Below are positions 62,601 through 64,000 of a stretch of 64,000 nucleotides of DNA, piece by piece (the stretch's first letter is position 1; every line of letters begins with the position of its first letter). The notes beneath the pieces are model-generated. The model had not been told where the DNA came from, searched no databases, and worked only from the letters and a program-made list of their open reading frames with translations. The position numbers were made by a program, and so were the translations under genes. This DNA comes from Bacteroidales bacterium (GTDB lineage Bacteria > Bacteroidota > Bacteroidia > Bacteroidales > M50B96): positions 1-64,000 of the forward strand of contig JAIOYV010000002.1 of NCBI GenBank assembly GCA_021740905.1, written 5' to 3'.

Positions 62601-63314
62601 TAACTTGAACTTGCAATCCACGGCAATCGAATCCCTGCCATTGAATTGGTAGGCCACAGGTTTCATTTCTACGATTTCATTCAGGCTGGTTTTTAAATAA
62701 AGGTCGCCCCTTTTCAGGTAGACAGATTTCAGTCCTTCATAATCAATAGTAATCTCATTGGGATTGCCACCAGGATGAACTAAAAAGTCGTATTTCAGGC
62801 CGTTTTCTTTTCCATGCACAATCAAATCAATTTCCTTATAAAGAGCCTGGTAAACAATGCTCTCATAATTTTGTACATGGCTTGCCCATTTCCTGCTATT
62901 TTTTCCGATGAAGTAGTTTTCATAGTCGCTCCCTGGGTTTGTTCCATAGCAATTTACTTTATCGGCAGCCCCTTCAAAGCGAACCCGAAAAGCATGGTGT
63001 TGAATATAGTCGGGAAGTTTAAAATCCATATTTCCCGAGTGGGCAGCTTTCAGGAATTCATCATCGCGAAAATGGAACAAGATTGAGTTGTCCTCGAAAA
63101 AAACAGCTCCCGAAGGTACGTCTGCACGGAACAATACCTGTTCTTCCCACTGGCCTTTGTTCTCGGCAAAGCGTATATCGTTCTGGCTATGAGCTATGTT
63201 TAAACCTGCGATCAGAATTTCCATCAGGCATAAAATACCAGAAAAACCATGACCGATGACGAATTTCTTTTTCACGATATAAAAGTAGCAAATTTTGATG
63301 GATGGCTTTGCCAA
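59640..63314 (-). CDS. T9SS type B (gliding motility C-terminal) beta-propeller protein
   Basis: The 1224-residue protein has an N-terminal DUF7948-like domain (RFAENKGQWEEQVLFRAD through about residue 270). SBBP beta-propeller repeats follow (about 270-700; units such as STYIGGSKDDAIYSIDVSDN and SGWGREWGN). Ig/PKD-like domains follow (about 840-1120), then the type B C-terminal domain: VYVPNAFSPNNDSKNDLF, YNRWGQKVFE, GWDGTYKGKPEPEGVFVYYM and CWDGSSFEKKGNVTLLR. It is exported by T9SS and probably cell-surface. The first ATG (63314) precedes 13 residues not typical of a signal peptide. A GTG at 63275 (VKKKFVIGHGFSG) would give a better N-terminus, and a TACTTTTA box lies between the two. Confidence 0.9.
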   Translation of the reverse strand: MAKPSIKICYFYIVKKKFVIGHGFSGILCLMEILIAGLNIAHSQNDIRFAENKGQWEEQVLFRADVPSGAVFFEDNSILFHFRDDEFLKAAHSGNMDFKLPDYIQHHAFRVRFEGAADKVNCYGTNPGSDYENYFIGKNSRKWASHVQNYESIVYQALYKEIDLIVHGKENGLKYDFLVHPGGNPNEITIDYEGLKSVYLKRGDLYLKTSLNEIVEMKPVAYQFNGRDSIAVDCKFKLRDNQVTFKFPRGYDKDLELVIDPHLVFSTYSGSTSDNWGFTATFDSKGNVYSGGIVAGPGYPVSDSAFIVNFQSGDLLGQSLWDVALIKYDSTGTQRLWASYLGGMGDEMPHSLVVDNDDNLIVLGTTGSINFPVDTNAYDTTFNGGGWLRYASAIGFSNGVDIFITKIDEDGDSLIASTFFGGNGNDGINFRPRYETFTYYLGDSIFHNESNDSLFFNYGDGARGEIFCDTSNYVYIGSCTFSTDFPVKNAFQDTLGGRQDGIAFKLSQNLDSLIWSTYIGGSKDDAIYSIDVSDNGKVYVGGGTNSDNFPTSSNALNTGFQGGSADGFASIIHPDGSSLLASTYFGCNDSIGTTTNVYDQVFFVRIDEEEKIYITGQTRAPASSLIVNDPKYSSPNSGQFIAKLSENLDSIEWSTVFGTGDGDPDISITAFAVGLNDKIFLSGWGREWGNLASSAFIGIKNMETTQSAFQPVSDGQDFYVMVMTDDAACLEYATFFGEQYYPGCSNSGRDHVDGGTSRFDKNGFIYQAACASCGKCQKFPVLPDPGAWSTSNASPNCNNAVFKFAFESPDYLPDVHRCNTDFAELGSILTSDPASSYSWTPANLVSAPGSGHPVPQTQSDTTIFTVEVTKEFCTTTYYQRFYQHFLTLEVPGDQAICDTDSMLLFANAQWQSDIMWSSDPAYSDNLSNSQPGFYANPQNSTTYYCRASNDYCMLEDSVQFTVHNVSVNADDDFTICFGDSVVLNAISTYSGQSIEYAWTPTEVILEGANTGTPTIFIDETTVFTVHATNTALADCEDSDVISVYVSPFSMTTNEIIVETLDSIFETQSVLIPTETNPLLNYNWHSILAMDDSTKADILATPEASGYYHVTVTDEYGCWKKDSIFIFVEDVYCNEDHVYVPNAFSPNNDSKNDLFMVQSRMTNDIYFAVYNRWGQKVFETTEVGRGWDGTYKGKPEPEGVFVYYMKATCWDGSSFEKKGNVTLLR

Positions 63315-63599
63315 ATTTTTAATTTGAAGTGTCGAGATTATTCAAAGGGGTGAAGCATCGATATGTAAAAGCTTAGTGCAGAACCTTGTTATCCACGTTT
63401 TAGTTTTTGTTTGGAGTTTTCACTTCAGTTGTAATTAATCTGCTTAAATTAGGAGTCGAAAAATAAAAATGACATAAACTTTAGGATTCTGCCAAAAATT
63501 CTGTATATTTGGGTTCAATACATCAGCGACAAAATAAGTATTTCAGATTCTTTACAAATAGAACTCAAAAATTGAGGTGTATTCAAAAAGGAGGTACTT
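63315..63599. other. Intergenic region with candidate promoter
   Basis: This divergent region of 285 bases has TATATTTG at 63504-63511, a perfect -7 match, about 90 bases before the zinc-ribbon gene. The only upstream candidate for -33 is TTTA near 63480. A Shine-Dalgarno AAAGGAGGT (63587-63595) lies 4 bases before the ATG. Nothing else is seen. Confidence 0.4.
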
Positions 63600-64000
63600 A
63601 TGCAAGAACAACAATGTTCCCATCATTGGGAAATGACCAATGTCCATCCCGGTTTTATCATTACCGAAAAATGCTTTAAATGCAACAAAACATCTACCTA
63701 TTTCTCCGCTGAAGACAGCCCACCCCTTGAAGAATACCGCGAAGGGGAACATTTCTGGAATGTGATGGGTAGTGCTCAGTCGGTACGTTTCGACCTGAAG
63801 TGTAAAAATTGCAACACTCTTGTTCCTCTCAAAGAATTAGCTGGCATGATGATGTGTACCGGTTGCGATGAAAAATGCAAAGTCGACAAATTAATGTGTG
63901 ATCTCGAAAAGGAACGTACATGGGTGTATGTGGCTTTTGGATTTCGTCCACCGGAAGAAACTGTCCCGCTCAGTCCTGAGAAGATCGCCATTATTGAGGA
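63600..64000 (+). CDS. Zinc-ribbon-like protein, cut by window end
   Basis: The ATG at 63600 follows a textbook Shine-Dalgarno sequence (AAAGGAGGT) and opens a frame with no stop to the window end (133 complete codons). The visible part has CSHHWEMTNVHPGFIITEKC with a following FKCNKTS (a C-x19-C-x2-C pattern) and a second cluster LKCKNCNTLVPLKEL, MMMCTGCDEKC. These paired CxxC knuckles probably bind zinc. The sequence then reads TWVYVAFGFRPPEE. I do not recognise the family; the C-terminus is outside the window. No signal peptide, so it is cytosolic. Strong SD use is unusual for this window. Confidence 0.7.
   Translation, partial: MQEQQCSHHWEMTNVHPGFIITEKCFKCNKTSTYFSAEDSPPLEEYREGEHFWNVMGSAQSVRFDLKCKNCNTLVPLKELAGMMMCTGCDEKCKVDKLMCDLEKERTWVYVAFGFRPPEETVPLSPEKIAIIE

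Noticed and set aside
1-64000. tRNA, rRNA, tmRNA, RNase P RNA and known riboswitch folds
   Set aside because: None recognised by eye on either strand; a covariance-model search would be needed to exclude small RNAs.

Overview
The window reads as a chromosomal segment of a free-living member of the Bacteroidota. The support is a set of type IX secretion (T9SS) cargo proteins with type A or type B C-terminal sorting domains, a DUF6089 protein in a uppS-bamA-ompH-ompH-murI envelope cluster, DUF1573 and DUF3788 proteins, TAnnTTTG-type -7 promoter boxes, and a general lack of strong Shine-Dalgarno sequences. No rRNA, tRNA, CRISPR array, prophage or complete insertion sequence was recognised.

Layout. 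0-1 kb is decayed DNA carrying the C-terminal remnant of a GH29 alpha-L-fucosidase. 1-6 kb holds a DUF1573 secreted protein, meaB, a uracil-DNA glycosylase and a saccharopine-dehydrogenase-like enzyme. 6-11 kb is a four-gene signalling operon on the minus strand: FIST sensor, PAS histidine kinase, single-domain receiver and hybrid kinase. 11-16.6 kb is a 1819-residue repeat-rich T9SS protein. 17-20.6 kb carries uvrB, a lipoprotein and two adjacent acylphosphatase-fold genes, the second lacking both catalytic residues. 20.6-28.5 kb is the envelope cluster murI-ompH-ompH-bamA-uppS-DUF6089-nadK-CBS on the minus strand, with pdxJ divergent. 29.6-35 kb has tryptophanase, a sodium/solute symporter, a lipoprotein and a DUF4405-like membrane protein translationally coupled to a 44-codon gene. 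35-40 kb has uvrA, metF, a VOC protein, a perfect 26-bp inverted repeat and a CoA-binding protein. 40.4-51 kb is an accessory region: two large secreted proteins separated by a REP-associated tyrosine transposase (RAYT), plus a small T9SS protein. 51-59 kb has a SlyD-type isomerase, a CarH-like B12-binding MerR regulator, DUF3788, a TPR hybrid kinase, an EamA transporter and typA/bipA. 59.3-64 kb has a repeat-dense intergenic region, a type B T9SS beta-propeller protein and the start of a zinc-ribbon gene cut by the window end.

How the genes work together. Much of the window serves envelope building (BamA, Skp-like chaperones, UppS, MurI) and export of very large modular surface or secreted proteins. 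DNA repair (uvrA, uvrB, ung) and cofactor or one-carbon metabolism (pdxJ, nadK, metF) are scattered among them. Two sensory units, the FIST operon and the TPR hybrid kinase, plus the likely light/B12 sensor, suggest regulation by small molecules and light.

The most unusual item is the RAYT gene at 44.6-45.3 kb. REP-like palindromes flank it on both sides, and units of the same repeat family lie in frame inside its coding sequence, between the HxH motif and the predicted catalytic-tyrosine helix. Other notable items are the pseudo-acylphosphatase, the ATGA-coupled micro-gene, and several families of short intergenic repeats placed at gene ends.
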